Part shown: positions 5,042-6,293 of the stretch, piece by piece
Layout: each line of letters begins with the position of its first letter
Numbering within the stretch: the first letter of the stretch is position 1
Assembly: GCA_013695265.1 (NCBI GenBank)
Contig: JACDAU010000066.1
Span: forward strand, 1-6,293
Reading direction: 5' to 3'
DNA from: Chloroflexia bacterium
GTDB taxonomy: Bacteria; Chloroflexota; Chloroflexia; Thermobaculales; Thermobaculaceae
Length of the DNA stretch: 6,293 nt
Program-made: the position numbers and the translations under genes
The notes under the pieces: model-generated
Databases searched by the model: none
The model's input: only the letters and a program-made list of their open reading frames with translations
What the model was told of the DNA's origin: nothing

Positions 5042-6166
5042 ATGTTTGGCAGGAACAAAAACACCACCACAACCGTGGAGATCGACCCCGAGGCGGTGAT
5101 GGCCGCGCTCGGCACCGTCGAAGAGCCGGAGCTTGGCGGTGACCTCGTGACGCGCAAGATGATCGAGAACCTTCACGTGGAGCACGGCGCGGTGAGTTTC
5201 ACGGTAGTGCTCACCACGCCGGCGTGTCCTCTGAAGAACCAGATTGAAGCGGAGGCCCGCGCCGCCGTGATGGAGGTGCCCGGCGTGCAGTCGGTGCAGG
5301 TCAACTTCACGTCCCGCGTGGTCTCGGGGCGGACGCAGCATCGGCAGATCCTGCCGGGGGTGACGCACACCATCGCGGTGGCATCGGGCAAGGGCGGCGT
5401 CGGCAAGAGCACGATGAGCACCGGCCTCGCGGTCTCGCTCGCGCAAAGCGGCGCTCGGGTCGGGCTGCTCGACGCGGACATCTACGGACCGAACATCCCG
5501 ATGATGATGGGGGTGGAGGTTCCGCCCACCCAGGAGGGCGAGTTCCTCATCCCTGCGGAGAGCCACGGGGTGAAGATCATGAGCATGGCGTTCTTCCTCA
5601 CCAAGGAATCCCCAGCGGTGTGGCGTGGGCCAATGGTCTCGAAGATGATTCAGGAGTTGCTGACGAAGGTGCGCTGGGGCGACCTCGACTACCTCGTGAT
5701 CGACCTGCCGCCGGGTACGGGCGACGCCTCGCTCACCCTGGCGCAGGCGGTGCCGCTCACTGGCGCGGTGATTGTCTCGACGCCGCAGGACGTGGCGCTC
5801 TCGGATGTCGCCAAGGGGGTGGAGATGTTCAAGACGCTGAAGGTGCCGCTGATCGGGCTGATCGAGAACATGAGCTACTTCGTTTGCCCGCACTGCCGGG
5901 AGCGCACGGAGATCTTCGGCCACGGGGGGGAGATGACGGCGCGCAAGCTGGACCTGCACCACCTGGGCGAGGTGCCGCTACACGCGGCGATCCGCGAGGG
6001 TGGCGACATCGGTCAGCCGCTCGTCGTCTCCGCGCCGGACTCTCCGCAGGCGCGAGCGATCCGAAGCGCGGCGGAGCAGGTTGCGGCTCGGATCAGCGTG
6101 CTGACGCTCAAGAACCGCCCGAGCGCCGTCTCGAACCGGACCTTTATCCCACTCACCCCGCGCTAA
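5042..6166 (+). CDS. mrp: Mrp/ApbC Fe-S cluster carrier ATPase (MIP18/DUF59 + NBP35-type P-loop)
   Basis: The 374-residue cytosolic P-loop ATPase carries Fe-S clusters to apo-proteins. Residues about 14-92 are the MIP18/DUF59 domain, with the conserved TTPACPLKNQI around C62. The ParA/MinD-type ATPase follows: deviant Walker A SGKGGVGKST (115-124) with its signature first Lys, DADIYGPN (144-151), and Walker B/switch VIDLPPGTGD (219-228). STPQD (246-250) and ENMSYFVCPHC (275-285) complete the family pattern. C282 and C285 form the CxxC that binds the bridging 4Fe-4S cluster in the dimer. IFGHGG (291-296) and VPLHAAIREGGDIGQPL are also typical. Length is normal for the two-domain form and all key residues are present. 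ATG 5042 has GGGAG 7 nt upstream, and the in-frame GTG at 4994 adds only unconserved residues. It stands alone on the plus strand, divergent from csaA. Confidence 0.95.
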   Translation: MFGRNKNTTTTVEIDPEAVMAALGTVEEPELGGDLVTRKMIENLHVEHGAVSFTVVLTTPACPLKNQIEAEARAAVMEVPGVQSVQVNFTSRVVSGRTQHRQILPGVTHTIAVASGKGGVGKSTMSTGLAVSLAQSGARVGLLDADIYGPNIPMMMGVEVPPTQEGEFLIPAESHGVKIMSMAFFLTKESPAVWRGPMVSKMIQELLTKVRWGDLDYLVIDLPPGTGDASLTLAQAVPLTGAVIVSTPQDVALSDVAKGVEMFKTLKVPLIGLIENMSYFVCPHCRERTEIFGHGGEMTARKLDLHHLGEVPLHAAIREGGDIGQPLVVSAPDSPQARAIRSAAEQVAARISVLTLKNRPSAVSNRTFIPLTPR

Positions 6167-6293
6167 GAATTACGTGGCTCGTGTCGGTTGACTTCCAGAA
6201 ACCTGGAAGTACCGCCGCGCAGTTCGGCTGTAAAGCGGATGAAGCTTAAATCCTCCGTTGGATGGGATATCTTCGTATCGGACTCGTTCGTTG
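6167..6293. other. mrp 3' flank to window edge, no assignable gene
   Basis: Apart from the dyad at 6188-6210, nothing is certain. On the plus strand ATG 6239 opens 18 codons to the edge (MKLKSSVGWDIFVSDSFV), without a clear ribosome site. On the minus strand two frames are open from the edge, to a TAA at 6170-6172 and to a TAG at 6163-6165; either could be the C-terminus of a gene convergent with mrp. None is recognisable. Confidence 0.3.
6188..6210 (+). promoter_or_regulatory. perfect dyad after TTGAC, MerR-operator-like
   Basis: ACTTCCAG (6191-6198), loop AAAC and CTGGAAGT (6203-6210) form a perfect 8-bp inverted repeat, and the left arm overlaps TTGACT (6188-6193), a good -35. This layout resembles MerR-family promoters, where a dyad fills an unusually long 19-20 bp spacer. 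However, the bases at the matching -10 position (about 6213-6218) are CGCCGC, which is not a -10. It lies 24 nt after the mrp stop, so an RNA hairpin ending the mrp transcript is an alternative, but no T-run follows. Confidence 0.4.

Noticed and set aside
4700..5962. Long minus-strand open frame antisense to mrp
   Set aside because: It is rich in His/Arg/Asp in the pattern of a GC-rich antisense shadow, and its tail overlaps csaA in another frame. mrp on the plus strand is unmistakable.
5620..6249. 209-residue plus-strand frame overlapping mrp
   Set aside because: It is a shifted-frame shadow of mrp with low-complexity Gly/Ala/Arg composition and no recognisable motif.
1..6293. tRNA, rRNA, CRISPR array, insertion sequence or phage attachment site
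   Set aside because: No cloverleaf, spaced repeat array, transposase or integrase coding, or paired terminal repeats could be seen on either strand.

Overview
This is a high-GC bacterial window (low to mid 60s percent by eye) with four genes in a row on the minus strand and one divergent gene on the plus strand. In order of minus-strand transcription they are csaA (4916 to 4572), an orphan class I methyltransferase with a THUMP-like tail (4421 to 3270), a large secreted PQQ-type sugar dehydrogenase with Ig-like appendages (3123 to 472), and a broken lysyl-oxidase-like gene (397 to 3). The plus strand carries mrp/apbC (5042 to 6166), an Fe-S cluster carrier ATPase. The host is probably a Gram-positive-type, high-GC bacterium. 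The secreted protein has an actinobacterial-looking architecture, and its last module resembles, from memory, surface modules common in Coriobacteriia-like Actinomycetota. Chloroflexota is also possible, and no marker here decides it.

Left part (1-3269): this is a secreted-protein locus. The sugar dehydrogenase has a signal peptide, a six-bladed-propeller GSDH domain holding all ten cysteines of the mature protein, a PKD domain, a family-specific beta-rich region and two Ig-like modules. Downstream, a second secreted protein, a copper-site lysyl-oxidase homologue, is disrupted. Its signal peptide and N-terminus lie in one frame, the conserved domain lies in another, and a stop follows soon after the copper-binding His cluster. 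A recognisable promoter lies upstream of the dehydrogenase, overlapping nested inverted repeats.

Middle part (3270-4916): two housekeeping-type genes, both plausibly RNA-related. The methyltransferase starts at TTG with an AGGAG site upstream. A 150-bp gap separates it from csaA and holds a telomere-like heptamer repeat (TTAGGGG/TTAGGGA) and a 12-bp inverted repeat.

Right part (4917-6293): a 125-bp divergent region lies between csaA and mrp. It has a small dyad over the likely mrp -10 element and a hairpin abutting the mrp ribosome binding site. After mrp there is a perfect 8-bp dyad directly after a TTGAC, which looks like a MerR-type operator but lacks a convincing -10. I found no RNA gene, CRISPR array, transposase or clear rho-independent terminator. 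The most unusual items are the lysyl oxidase wreck, the THUMP-like methyltransferase of unknown substrate, and the intergenic repeat structures. I see no convincing evidence for a wholly new multi-gene system.
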